A stretch of 64,000 bases of DNA. Source: Fomitopsis serialis. Its lineage: Eukaryota; Basidiomycota; Agaricomycetes; Polyporales; Fomitopsidaceae. Below, piece by piece: positions 24,525 to 35,992 of this stretch (position 1 is the stretch's first letter; every line of letters starts with the position of its first letter). The stretch is taken from contig NW_025954961.1 in assembly GCF_022376445.1 (NCBI RefSeq), positions 992,001 through 1,056,000 of the forward strand, given 5' to 3'. The notes under the pieces are model-generated. The model searched no databases. It worked only from the letters and a program-made list of their open reading frames with translations, and was not told the DNA's origin. Both the position numbers and the translations under genes were made by a program.

Positions 24525-25325
24525 TCACATGTGGTAGATGGGCCGGCCCTTGTAGTCGACGCTGTGGCCGGTGCGCGCGTCGATGTAGTGCGCGCGCGGC
24601 GACGGCTGCATGCCGAACATGCGGCGGAGGCGGTCGCCCAAGCCCGGCTCGACGCCGGACGAGTATCGCCGGTGGTGGTACGCGGGCTGGCTGAGGTGCT
24701 GCGAGGACTGTGGGTGCGGACGCGTCAGTACGGCGGCGGCGCGGGGGGCTGTGAGAGGCACGTACGTAGCTCGGGGTGGCGACGATGACCTGCGGCTGGC
24801 TGTGGTGCCGCGAGTGCGAGTGCGAGCGCGACGTGGAGTGGGAGCGGCGGTGCGAGCTGCTGCTGGGCCTGTGCGAGGACGAGTGGCTGCGGTGGTGGCC
24901 GCTGGGGGAGCCGTAGGACTGGCTCGTGCTCGCGCGGCGGGAGCGGGAGTAGCTGTTGTTGTAGGGCGTGCTCACGGTGTGCACGGTGGGGGTGTGCACG
25001 GCGGGGTAGTACTGCTGCTGGCCAGCCCCGGCCTGCGGGTACTGGTTGCCGTAGGAGTAGTAGACCTGGGGCTGCTGCACGGGGGCAGGCGAGGGCATGT
25101 AGGACATGGAGTGCGAGCGCGGGCGCTGGTAGCCGGCGGGGGCGTAGTAGGAGGGCATGGCTGGGGGGCGAGGGTGTGGTGTGCTACGGTGGGGGTAGCG
25201 AGGAGGGGCTGGGCGATGGTGGGGGTGTGGAGGGCAGAGTGCACGACGGTCGGGGTGGCGGTGTGGATGTACTGCTGCTGGACGAAGGGCGAGTGCACGG
25301 GAGCGGTGGAGACGTAGGTGGCCAT
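24525..25325 (-). CDS. Small basic Tyr/Ser/His-rich protein, unknown function
   Basis: Exons 24766-25325 and 24525-24707 are joined by a GTACGT...CACAG intron. The start is MATYVSTAPVHSPF. The first exon is low complexity: Thr/Pro/His-rich, then Tyr/Gln-rich (QQPQVYYSYGNQYPQ), then a run of Ser-His-Arg repeats (SRSHSHSRHHS). The second exon is different and looks folded: GLGDRLRRMFGM, AHYIDARTGHSVDYKGRPIY, ending HM. That last block looks like the conserved end of a basidiomycete family that I cannot name. The frame needs one extra C in the C6/G6 run at 25163-25168 to pass from HHTLAP to PAMPSYYAP. Length is about 247 residues. Confidence 0.6.
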
Positions 25326-27263
25326 CCTGGGCGCAGTATAAGTAGGGGGCGGGGTGGTGTAGTGGAGAAGCATCCCATTTCGGGGCGAATATAAGCACAT
25401 TCTGGTTCGGGCGAGTGGCGACCCCATCGCGGCATCGGGATCACACCTAGTCCTAGCCAGATCGCCGCCCGATCCTTACTCACCGCCTCCGCCCAGCGTT
25501 GGCCAGCGTCTCCAGCCCGCCGCAAGCTGCCCCTGCCCGGCCATCGCGCCGTCGCCCTGCCCACAAGCACAGCCAGCATCCCAGCGACAGACTCCTGATC
25601 CCCTCAGGACCCCCTCGCCAGCCCCATCCCTCCCTCGCCTCGACAGAACACGCGTCCATTCCATTGTCCACCTTCCCTCCTGACTCGCTGACCTATTCTT
25701 GCTCGTTTCATCCCTCTAGGCCGCGGCAGGCCCACCAAAACGTGCCCGACAACGTCCCACCACCCAGGTTATCGTCCCTCCGAGACTCAGAAGCAGATTG
25801 CATTCAACGCCGTCCACATGTCGCTCGACGCTCCCATCAACCCCAGCCGCGAAGTCCGCGTGCCACACGTGCCCGCGGCCTCCCTTCTCCCGCAGGCTTA
25901 TCCTGCACGCCACGCCCGCCCCATACGCAGCCTAGAGCGCGGTGGTCTCGCGCACGAGGCGTGGCTTTCCCGCAGGCGCGTGCCACTCACCCGCCGGCCC
26001 ATCCTCAGCCGTACATTCTGCCCGACACAGCATATCTACGTGCCCGGTGGGCTCATTTCTCATGCGTGCAAGGGCGGGTTATGTTTGGGACAGTCGTTCA
26101 CACTAGCCTAGCGCGGCCGTCCGGGGCAATGCACGCCGTACTTAGCCTAAGCAGCGAAAGCTTCCACCGCCGCTGTGCACGCCACGTCCTTGGCTACTTA
26201 CGTTCTTTTCACATGTAGAGAGTTTAGGTACACCCGCCACGCCTCAGAGAAGCTCTGCGCTCGGCCGTAACGGCCTCCCACATTCTCGAGCTGCGCGCCA
26301 GGCCTCCATACCCTCTTTCTCTCCAGGTAAACGAGGTGCGTCCTGTGCTTGACGTCTGCGGGCAGCACGGTGGACGTCTTCCGCCTCGCGCGCCGGCCGC
26401 AGACCCGTCCCCGGCGACGGGTCGCCATTTTCGCGCGGTCATGGGTGTCTGTTTAGTGACTTAAGTCGGGCCCGCGCACCACGTCGGCGCTCCCTCACGT
26501 CGAGGGTCCGTGCGTCCTTGTCCCCCATATCACGACACGTCAAGCAGACACAAGAATCGTGTACTCGCGCGACGCGCCCGCGTCATCGCGGCGATTCACC
26601 GAAGGCTCGCTCTCCACGCTCGCCACCTTATCAGCCTCTACTCTATTCCCTGCGTCCGCCCTCTCCACGTCGCGCCCGCACACGAGCTATCGCCCCCGCG
26701 GTGAGCACACCTGATTTAATTCTATGGGCGCTACGGGGCCGGCAGGCGTACAGAAGCAGGCCACGGTACAGGAGAAGCCGCCGCGTTCGAAGAAGCCGTG
26801 GCGCGAACGCGTATACGTACGATCGTCGGTCGTCCCGGATCGGAAGACGCAGAGGTAGTCACCGATCGCGCAGATTCAACATGGACCCGCCCCACCGGTA
26901 CTCGCCTCCTCGTGTTTGGTGGAATGCCCATCTCCGAGGCCCATGATGTGAGTGGTACTGCGAGCACCACCGCTTCTATGTATCGTACCGCACCACCCAG
27001 TGTGGCCTGCCATTCGAGCGTAGTCCTGGGCCACTAGGGTGCTTTTCCAGCCCACCGCGACGGGTGGTCGTCCGTCCTAGTACGCCGTGAAGTCGGAGGA
27101 TTGCAAATGGGTTTAGGGGACGTGTACGTGTACTTTTGGTTTCGCTCTCACGCAGCTATCGCGGCGGCAGGACTGGCGCCAGAGATAGGGGAGAGAGTGC
27201 GGGATCGTGGCGAGGAAGTGTGTGAAGAGTCCGCCGCTCCGCGCGCAACGCCAGAGCGCAGAG
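25326..27263. other. GC-rich intergenic region without firm genes
   Basis: About 1.9 kb between the divergently placed small basic protein gene and the 3' end of GPN3. A 97-codon plus-strand frame at 25818-26111 (MSLDAPINPSREVRVPHVPA) and a basic 76-codon minus-strand frame at 26198-26428 are the best candidates, but neither has splice or family support. High GC makes long chance frames common here. Confidence 0.45.
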
Positions 27264-29471
27264 CTACTCCATGTCCACGAAGTCGCCCTCGTCAGGTCGT
27301 GGGGCTGCACACGTACAACAGAAACCGGGGACGTCGCGCATTGGAGGCGTAGCAGGGCAGCGAAGGATAGCGGCGAGCAGAGGCGGGGGCACAGATACCA
27401 TACCGAGAGCGGATCGAATCATGTTGAATGAGCATCACACCAAACGAACGTCGGAATCAGAGTTGCCTTTCGGAGAATAAATACAAGTGAGTGCACGCAC
27501 CTCCTTGGGCTCCTCGTCCTCCCCGTACTGCATCGTATAGTCAATGTGGCTCAGGACGGTCTCTATCGAGTCGGGGTTGGTCAGGTCGAGCGGCAGGAAC
27601 GACACCAGCGGGTGGTCCTCGATCTATCATCACCACCACATCCCATCCCATCCCATCCAGGGCGCGCGATGTCAACCCGCAATTGCATCGGCGTGATGGT
27701 TCGTCGTTCCGCCCGCCACCACCGGTGCGACGAGTGTGCGTAGTTGGTGGCGGCACAGCCGGGGCGTGATGGGATCCCAGCCGTCGCAGGATGTACGTAC
27801 GCATCAGCAGCCCAGCGCGACAGGACGTGCCATTCAGTTGTACAGTCATACAGCGTCCGCATCCAGTGTTGGGTGGTCGCACGCATCAGTGTTGTGCGTT
27901 GTCAGTGTCAAACGTCGCGGGCGCCGGTTGCCATTCATTCGGTGATCGTGATCGAAACAGTCATTGAGAGATGTTATTAGCTTCCGTCGCTGGGCAGAGG
28001 CGGTGGCGGACGCACGAGCTGGACGATCGCCTGGTTCAGCGCGTGGAAGCGCGAGTTGCGCTCCGTCTTCTCCTCGCGGCTCCCCGGCGCGGACACGAGC
28101 AGCATCGGGTCAGGGTCCAGGAACCTGCACGGCAGACGCGGTGAGTCCGTGCTCTGGGTCTCGATGTGAAGTGGACGGAGGGTTGCAAAGGTTCTCTGGG
28201 CATGAGGCTCGGCTGTACGTGCGAGCGGCCTTGCACATACAAGGGCTAGGACGCAGTGGCTGAGAGTCACATTGTCCTGTGTTTCTGCACCCCGAGTGCA
28301 AATGTACTACGGCCAACAGAAACCTGGATACTGGGGCGAATCAGAGGGCACCCTGCGAACATACGGGGCCCAGAACACGGCCGTAGCGCGCTCTGGCGTA
28401 CGCGAGTGGCAGAGCATCCCCTGTTCCCAGCAACCCAGGATCCCAGAAGCACATTGCAGCATGTCTGCCATGCTGATGCGCAAGCGACAACAGGGCACGG
28501 ATAATGGGAGGATCGCTTAGGGGCAGCGGGGGCCCAGGGTCCAGACTCGCTGGGCGAGAGAAGCAGGAGTTAGGATGCATCGTGGCCTACCTCGCGATGT
28601 CCTTGCGGGTCCGGATGCCGTTACGTCCGCTCGCCGCGTCGTTCTCGCTGCTGCTGACCAGGTCCATCTTCGACATGACATTGATCCAGGGAATTTCGAG
28701 GTTCACCATCGCACTCATAGCCGAGAGAACGCCGCTGTGGAAGTGCACGAAGCCACCGGCGGTCAGTCCATGGGAGGGGGAAGGGTGCGTAGCCGAGGGA
28801 CAATGCAGGGTGGCGATGTGGTCAGTGCGCGGACGGGACTACGGAGAGGTCGAGACTCGCCTGAAGAATTTGTACTTGTCTTCCATGAATTGCGACTCGA
28901 TGAGGTAGGCGGCGCATGTCCGGATGCCGAGGCGGTTGAGGTGGCGGACGAGCATGGGGAGAAAAGGATGATGTGTGTAGAGCTCGATTTGTCCTACATG
29001 CATGTAAGATCTTCCGCGAGACGGCGGACCAAGAGACGTTACCTGGGCAGTCGATAATCAGGTAGTCATCTTCGAATCCACCCAATTCCTCCTCCAGCCA
29101 GTCCAGGTTTTGTTGCAAGTATCTGAATCACACGGGGTGAGCATTCGCGTCCCTCACCACATTGTCGCCATTCATGTAAACCGTCTTGCTCCTCCACACC
29201 GCCTGCTCGAGAAAACTTCACTTACTCACTCGAAGCAATACACCAAACCACCGTTCGGGCCATATCCCAGCTCGGACATGACATCGTCCAAGCTGACCAG
29301 GTCCTTGATGTCTATCGCAGGCTCGTACTCAAACGAGCTGGCCTCTGCAGCAGGGTCGAGGTTGACGAGGTGCCCAGTGCGTTTTGCAGTCTGGAGGTGC
29401 GTCATGAGCGCGCCACAGAAGGTCGACTTGCCCGCACCAGCGGGCCCGGTGACGAGGACAGCGTAGCGCAT
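27264..29471 (-). CDS. gpn3: GPN-loop GTPase 3
   Basis: Conserved GTPase that, with GPN1/Npa3, supports assembly and nuclear import of RNA polymerase II. Seven exons: 29230-29471, 29043-29122, 28861-28993, 28591-28734, 28016-28124, 27501-27623 and 27264-27304. The total is 290 residues if one base is restored near 27290; human GPN3 has 284. Motifs: P-loop [16 protein letters not shown], the GPN tripeptide in [59 protein letters not shown] (G4), [21 protein letters not shown] and the acidic end EGDFVDME. Intron 28735-28860 appears to use a GC donor (AG|GCGAGT), the only phase that keeps KFFSGVLSAM. The last introns are unusually long (466, 392 and 196 bp). Divergent from PYM. Confidence 0.92.
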
Positions 29472-29737
29472 GATAGGAGTGGCGAAGGCAGGGAGGTGAG
29501 ACCAGCGTCGGTAGTGGCGATCAGGATGTGGCGATCGGCGTGTTTGTCGACGTCGACGGCGGGGCGAGGCTCGAGCGATGTACATATGCGGCAATCACCG
29601 GCCCCGCATCTCCCGCGATCGCCTGAGCGCTGCGGCTCTTCCACTGCTGCCTCGACGCGCTCTGCCTTGTCCTCGACGTTCGCACCGATCTCTCGCTTTT
29701 CTTGGTCAACCTCGTTGTACCAGTACCATACGCGAAG
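29472..29737. promoter_or_regulatory. Shared divergent promoter GPN3 / PYM
   Basis: The two start codons face away from each other 266 bp apart, so both promoters must overlap or abut here. No clear TATA box is visible on either side, as is common for housekeeping genes. Confidence 0.5.
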
Positions 29738-30453
29738 ATGTCCAAGCCAGCCATCGTTCCTGATCTAAGCACTGCGGGTATCGCGGTCGACCCGCGCACG
29801 CTCGAGCGTGTCATTCCCGAGTCGCGCAGACCAGACGGCTCGTACGTCTTCCCATCCGCTACCTAACGCCAGGTTCTCATCGACGCCCATGCTCTCGACG
29901 TCCCCGTTCTTCTTGACGATCCCCCTCGTGAAACGGCTCCGTGAACCCTGATCATGCGACGCCAATCTACCCCTCGCGCGCAACCCCTACACTACGTATA
30001 CGTAGAGTTCGCAAACAGATTAAGATCCGTCCTGGGTTCACGCCCCAGGAGGACGTCCGCCGCTTCCGAGGCTCGCGTCAGCAGCAATTGGACGCGACCG
30101 CTCTTCCCAAGGGGCATGTCATCGGCTGGACACCACCCCCTACCTCATCTGCGCCCAAGCCAGGCGTTGCCGCCTCCGCCGCCCAAACCAAGGCGGCGAA
30201 GAAGAACGAGAAGCGAAAGGAGAAGCGAAAAGAGAAACGCGAGGTGGAGACAGTCAAGGACAGCTGGGAGGATGAGGACGAGGAGTTGCCTGGCACGGGC
30301 GCGCAGGATGGCAGCCACTCCGCTGATAAGCCGAACTGGGCTGCGGCGCCGGAGACGAAGAAGAGCGTCGCGGTGAAGGAGAAGGGAGCGACGTCCCCAT
30401 CTGCGGATGGCGATGCCCAGCTGGCTGAGAAGTTGGAGAAACTGGAGGTGTAA
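29738..30453 (+). CDS. pym: PYM, partner of Y14 and Mago
   Basis: Exon-junction-complex disassembly factor that binds the Mago-Y14 dimer and the ribosome. Two exons, 29738-29841 and 30006-30453, joined by a 164 bp intron, give 183 residues. The N-terminus carries the Mago-Y14 binding block: GIAVDPRTLERVIPESRRPD, then GSVRKQIKIRPGFTPQEDVRRFR, matching the RPDGT...RKxxRxxxGxxPQE pattern of PYM. The centre has a Lys/Arg/Glu-rich helix (KKNEKRKEKRKEKREVE) followed by an acidic stretch with Trp (KDSWEDEDEE). The end EKLEKLEV is also typical. The acceptor at 30005 is chosen because it gives SVRKQ in frame. No frame errors. Confidence 0.92.
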
Positions 30454-30726
30454 TATGTGACATCAATGTCTTCTGTCTGTACAGCAGGGTGCGTGTGGTA
30501 TTGGATTAGGATAGGTATCGGTACATCTGTAACCATAATGTTGTAGTATGGGCAGGAAGGAGCGTAGTTCGCAGCGCAGCAAGGCGACGCAAGATAATGG
30601 AGGAGCAATTGGTGCACGCACTGTCCTATGAAATTACCCCTACCCCCTCCCCAATATTGCCGGAAGCCCTAACCTCCAAGGGCCGAACTGTGACTGCCAG
30701 CGACGCGCGGCCGACTTCCCCGAGGG

Positions 30727-32052
30727 CTATGTCCACAGAACGCCCTGGTTCTCCATACCCTCGGGCGGGCGGATCTCGACGATGGGCAGCTGAGAAGCTG
30801 ACTTGGACTTCTTGGCCGGCACAGGTTTGATGACTAGGATCTCCATTGAAAGCATAATAACCAGCAAGAAGCCGCTCAGCGCCACTGAATGTCAGACAGC
30901 GTTATTATGAACCATGCGAAATGATGAAGTGCGGTAGGGCGTACCGACTGAATTGCGCATATTGTTCCACCTGACACCCTCCATTTCCGAGCGGAGGTCG
31001 TACAACGTGACGAGAGACTTATTGAGCATCTCCTGCAGACGTGACCCAGCTGAGTGGGAGTAGCAATGACATATGCGATGTAATTGCGTACCTCTACCTG
31101 AATGTCGAAGCGCTTCAAGTCATTCTTAGCCTCGTTCTTCCTTGTATCCACGTCCAGCTGGATACTACGGTCAAGGATGGCTGAATAGTTGCACCAGGGA
31201 ATGCGTCAAGGTAGGAAGACGTACTCATGCTTGAGAGTGCCAATGTCTTCCTTCATCCGTACGTCCAATACGTCTACCTCTCTCCGTAACGCGCCTGTCG
31301 CTGTGCGTATTGCAGCAGTGTCATTGCGGGTCAACATTGTTGTCTCCGTCCGCAGCTCTGAGAGTGCAGCCTTGAAGAGGTAGGCTTGCTATAGGTGCTC
31401 GTTACTTACGCGGTCTTATGCTAATAGCAAGTACGATACTCACACTTTCCAGATCCTTCGCAGTCACTGCATCCCTTCTGACCCGTCCCAATCGATCGAC
31501 CAGTAATGCGCGTGTCGCGCACATAAGGTTCTGCGCGATAACGGTAGGGAACATAACCTCCAGACTTTCGACAAATTTATGCGTATGGAATGGCGGATTG
31601 CTGTACGGAGTCGGTGTGTGCGCGTTGCTAGGAAAGTGAGGAGCTGGTAAATCGGTGCACGGCGGCGAGGATGCAAAGGATGGCGGAGGAGCCGGAACGA
31701 TTCCATGTTCACTCGCGTTCGCATCTGGTTCGTTCACCGGAGGCAGCGGGTCCGAGTTCGGCGGCGGGGGTGACGACGACGACTTTGCGGCAGGCTGAAC
31801 CAGCTCTGGTGCATTACTGGGCCCAGCACCTGGGCTTGAGGTCGAACTCGAGCTCGAGCCATCAGGGTTGCGTGGGTCCCTCGGGTGCGCGGCGGACAAT
31901 GTCGACGCGCTGTTGGGCGTCCTGGGCGGATCGGAGATGGTCACGGAAGCGTATGCCCGCCACAAAGCCGCAGGGCCTGCTCGCGGCGGTGTTACTACTG
32001 GATTTCGCAGCGGCGCCGTTGAGCAGAAGTAGACTAAATTCCGCGAGAACAT
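30727..32052 (-). CDS. fmp32: Mitochondrial inner-membrane coiled-coil protein, Fmp32/CCDC90 (DUF1640) family
   Basis: Relative of yeast Fmp32 and animal CCDC90A/B (MCUR1 group), inner-membrane proteins tied to respiratory-chain assembly or calcium-uniporter regulation. Five exons (31444-32052, 31225-31388, 31092-31164, 30945-31032, 30727-30885) give 363 residues with no frame error. The start [12 protein letters not shown] with Arg-rich, acid-poor sequence fits a mitochondrial presequence. A Ser/Pro-rich linker follows (residues about 40-140), then the family core: [20 protein letters not shown], a long coiled coil with [38 protein letters not shown] and [20 protein letters not shown], and one C-terminal membrane span ([19 protein letters not shown]). 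The protein is longer than yeast Fmp32 because of the linker and tail. Convergent with PYM, 273 bp apart. Confidence 0.88.
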
Positions 32053-32506
32053 GGGAGGGTGGATGAGGGCTCTAACACTCGCTCGCCACTCGGAGATCGG
32101 TGCACACGTCTCGCGTGCTCGTCACGTGCAGGGTAATCATACAGGTCGATTCGCTCATTCGGGTGTCCTTCAGACTCCAGGCAGTACACAGTCGGGCAGT
32201 GCTGTATGAACTGAACATCATATTCCGGTCTGGCAATGTTTGACATACTTTCCAGCGAGTGAGGTGGAAAAGAGCGATAATTAAAAGTCACTATGAGTGC
32301 ATGAATGCGACGATCTGAGATTCGCACTGCTTGACAAGCGCACACCACGGTGCCTTCATCGTAGCGGCGCAAGCGCCGATCCCCGACTCCTGCATGGCAC
32401 ACAGCTACTCAGCCTGCCACAGCGGCACCATAGTATATAATGTATGTATTGTAATATTGTACCATCGGAATGGTATGGAGACTCAATTGGAAGCCCTCAC
32501 ACCCGC

Positions 32507-32521
32507 GGCGGCTTTGCCGCC
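32507..32521. repeat. Short G/C-rich hairpin
   Basis: GGCGGC TTT GCCGCC: perfect 6-base arms with a 3-base loop inside a GC-rich segment next to the AT-rich island. Function unknown. Confidence 0.5.
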
Positions 32522-33300
32522 CGGGCGTCTCGGGCTTCCACGACTCAGTACTATATCGGGTCACGATCTCGTCCACCTTAGCATTCGACAAGCCCTCCTC
32601 ACTCTGTATGGGCCATAATGACCTTAATTATTGTGAGAAGGTATGTTAAGAGACCTCAGAAATACGAGAAAAATATGAGAAAAAATATACAATCATTGAG
32701 TCGAGCTCAGTAGCTAAAGTTCTGGTTGAGAGTAGGGTGAGCCACACTGCTTACCAGAAATAGGTATTATCGCAAAGGGTGATTTTTCCTGCACACAGAT
32801 CTCAGTGTATTGGCCTCAAATTTTGTACAGGCATTACAAGGATGCATTGAGACATGCTACAATTTATTTCATAGCTATAGAAGGGGTGATTGTTGAATGA
32901 GGCTCCAGTGACCGACTACCTAGACTGTCCGAGATCATGACCCGATATAGTATGTATCACAGTAACTTACATAAGTATGTAAGTGCAGGCTATCAAAAAT
33001 GAGAGAAACTTTCCTGCATTTGGTAGGAGTCATTTGATGTTCAGAGATACAGGCGTCCAGACACAGCCAGATGCACGAAGGATCCAACTGCCTCGTAGGA
33101 CACTCACACTCGAGCATTGCTGCGATACCGTTTATGGAATTTTAAGTCACGTGTTTCCCACGGAGGGAGCGGCATCGCCGGCTGCGAACGACTTATGGTC
33201 GACAAAGCCCTCCTCTCTCCCTCCGGTCGGAGTCGGGGAAGCAGCACCCTCTACGTCGTCCCGTACCTTACTCGCTCCTTCCGCTGTCCCTCCTTCCGTC

Positions 33301-33330
33301 TTTCCTTCTCTCTCTCTCTATTTCCTTACT
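33301..33330 (+). promoter_or_regulatory. Pyrimidine-rich tract before a start codon
   Basis: Nearly pure C/T (TTTCCTTCTCTCTCTCTC followed by TATTTCC) ending about 20 bp before the ATG at 33350. CT-rich stretches just upstream of the start site are typical core-promoter elements in filamentous fungi. Inference from position only. Confidence 0.45.
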
Positions 33331-33349
33331 TCGCTCTTCGATCTTCGTC

Positions 33350-35265
33350 ATGTCATCGCCGCAGACCGCTCAGTCGACGCATAAATCCACCTCTGCTCCT
33401 GATGTCAAGGCACTGAACCAACAGAAGAAACAACCGCCGCCACCTCCGCCACAGAACATCAAGAACAAGAAAGAGGCAAACCAGGTCGTGAAACCCCTCC
33501 CAGACAACGACCCAAGGACGCAGCCGCTCCCCAAGAATGTTGCTCGCAGATCGAGCAAGCCCATCATCAACTGGTTCCAGCGCAAGCTGGCAGGAACTGT
33601 ACGCGCGAGGCGGATTTCTGATCCTGACAGACCTTCGTCCAGGCCCGTTGTCGTCCGTGAACCCAGCTGGCGCGAGAAGCCTCGAAGGGCTTCTGCGCCG
33701 CAACATCCGTCTGACCCGCCGCTCTCAGTGAGGATACGGAGCAAAACCGAGTCGAAGCACGGTAGGAAGATCTCTACCGTCAGCTCAATTCCCTCTCGCA
33801 GGCCGGCCTCGCTGGACGGTTACAGTGCGGTGGAGAGCACAGCGGGCCTTACCACCGACTCTGATGACGGCCGTCGTTCCTCTTTCGCCCGCTCTTCCCT
33901 GTGGTCGCCGACGAGTCATCTTGAGGCGGATGAAGATGCATCTATGCGACCATTGCCGCCTACGTCCCCTCCCTCGCCCTCTCCCTCGCATTCGTCGTCC
34001 TCGTACATGTCGGACCCGCGTACCTTCCGAAGCATGACCGCGAGTACTAAGCCGACGACCCTGCTCAGCGTGGATCTTACGGGAGGCATGGCCCACATCG
34101 CACAAGCGCCGCCTACCCCGACCACACCTTCTCGCCTGCAGGCGCACCTCCGTTCGCAGTCACCTGGTCCAGGTTCCGGAGGTGCCATCACATTCTCTGC
34201 AATCCCTCCCGTCTCGTCTGGCTCGCCATCGCCAAGCGCGTCTGCTGCCCAGAATGAACAGTACGCATTGCACGCACCGCAGCACACGGCCCATCACCCG
34301 CGGAACAATCCGCGCCCGTCGTCGCCGCCTCAGGATGATGCATCCGTGCTCACCCTCGCGTCGTCGGCTTTCGGCATGCCTGGTGCGCGGATAGGCATGA
34401 GGGCCCTCTCGCTCTCCGGAGGCGTATCGGTTGCGGACGATTCCATCTCCCACCTGAGCCACGGTGTCGGCGCGGGAGGCGACTCTACTAGCCATTTCCT
34501 GCTGGGCGAGTTGGACGACCTGCTGGAGAAGGAATACCAGGATGTGGACGCGAGCGTGCGCGCGCTGCGGCCGCGCAGCTCGAGGCGAGGTAGTTGGGCG
34601 AGCGAAGATAGCAAATGGAGTGCGAGCGCGAGCCTGGCTCTGACCGGCGTGACGGGCTTAACGTCCCACAGCCCTGTCAGTCATGCGGGCCCAGGAGCCT
34701 GTGGACAAACGGCAGCTACAGGACCGGCGGAGTCAGCGTTGATGTCAGCGTGAGCAATGACCATGGGGACGACGAAACGGACGGGAACGGCGAGGAGACA
34801 GAGGGCGAGGAGACTAGTCTGGATGAAAGGGTGTCGGTTCCCGATGTCCGCTCGTTGTCGACTTCAGTACGGGAGATCCGCTCCGTGTCAACGCATCTGG
34901 CGGCGGACGATGTCTCTAGCGTTGCCAGCCCTCACTTCTCCGTGCGCACGGATGATGCGTCGACGCTGCCGGCGACACCCATCGACGCGCTTGGCCAGCA
35001 GGCAGATGCGCTATCGACCGAGGCCGGCGGGTCGTCTGAACCGAGCAAGAGTGCGATGGCTACGCCCAAACCAGGACCGATCTCCCTGCAGGCGCACGAC
35101 GCCATGCCTGACATCTCTGCGACCATCAGGTCGCTGGGTGCTGTCAAGTACCAGGAGAAAACCGAGCGTGATAGTGCTGCAGATTCAGCCAGTGTTACCA
35201 CCGCGGACTACGAGACGGATAACTTCGAGACTCCGATGACCACGCCTTTGCCTCAACCGGAGTAA
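33350..35265 (+). CDS. Ser/Pro-rich protein of unknown function
   Basis: One long, apparently intronless gene of about 638 residues, start MSSPQTAQSTHKSTSAPD. It is disordered, rich in Ser, Pro and Thr, with Arg clusters. Recognisable patches are WFQRKLAGTVRARR near residue 80, LLSVDLTGGMAHIAQAPPTP, SVADDSISHLSHG and SHFLLGELDDLLEKEYQDVD near residue 385, and an acidic second part (DDETDGNGEETEGEET). The latter part lies in another frame: one base seems missing near 34690, where SHAGP passes to RSLWTNGSYRTGG. Without that base the protein would stop at 34753. I know of similar basidiomycete proteins but no function. It could be a phosphoregulated scaffold, which is a guess. Confidence 0.65.
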
Positions 35266-35992
35266 CCCGACGCTCGCGTCCGCCATGTTTCTCTCTCATA
35301 GTGGGTAACTTCGTTACTTCATGTGCGCTTGAAACTGACATGCTACTGCACAGTTGATTTGGTGTGATATTCACGGCATGTTTCCTGCGCTCAATGCTGG
35401 TCTACGCTCAGCAGTGCTACCCCTGTTTTGCCTTGGTGTATTTAGTCAGTCTTGACCATACATCTCTGCTAATTGTCTCCTGTCTAGCCCCTGGATACAT
35501 GTAAATACCCTGTACTCCTAGCTCTATCTCATGTGTATTCTTCTGCTCGCCATGGACACTGTTCGCTATTCATTTCTCACTTTGGCGCGCGCGGTGGTAT
35601 GAGTCACGTGTGCGTGTAGCGCGAAGGAGCGCGCCTGCCGAGTTGCAGCTTGCTTCACGGCATTCTGATTTCTGGCAGTATAAGTGTTCATCAGACGGTC
35701 AGCTGGATCAACCCGTGTCTGTTGCACCTGCACGATCGCGAATACTTACGGCTGGGTCAGGGGAACATGTTCTGGTGGACACGCTCATCATGGTAAGTAA
35801 TTATACCTGTCCTGGCATCCTCCATACGGCCCGGGTCGTGCACGTCGAAGCTCACTTTCGAAGCCGCTCCTAGGCATCTTAAAGGACCACCTGGACGCGC
35901 GCGCACCCGATAGCCTCTTTGCCTCGCTCGAGGACTGGAGAGAAGGTCTTGGCTTTGCGAACATTGCGAGGACAGCTTGGCAGACTCTAAGC
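35266..35992. other. Intergenic region upstream of GH125
   Basis: About 730 bp with no supported gene. It holds the 3' region of the Ser/Pro-rich gene and the promoter of the GH125 gene. Short frames are present but unremarkable. Confidence 0.45.

Larger units (their letters stand above)
32053..33349. other. Intergenic region with an AT-rich island
   Basis: About 1.3 kb without a supported gene. The part at about 32600-33010 is clearly poorer in GC than the rest of the window, with runs such as GAGAAAAAATATACAA. Just to its left a G/C hairpin lies at 32507-32521 within a GC-rich segment. This could be remains of a mobile element, but no open frame or terminal repeats prove it. Confidence 0.5.

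Noticed and set aside
24610..25317. 235-codon Val/Gly/Ala/Arg-rich open frame on the plus strand
   Set aside because: It is the complement of the Ser/His/Arg repeats of the minus-strand gene; GC-rich coding DNA leaves such frames open.
25499..26218. 239-codon plus-strand frame, Pro/Arg-rich
   Set aside because: No family, no splice consistency and all three frames are similarly open in this GC-rich stretch. A shorter frame at 25818-26111 is mentioned only as a weak candidate.
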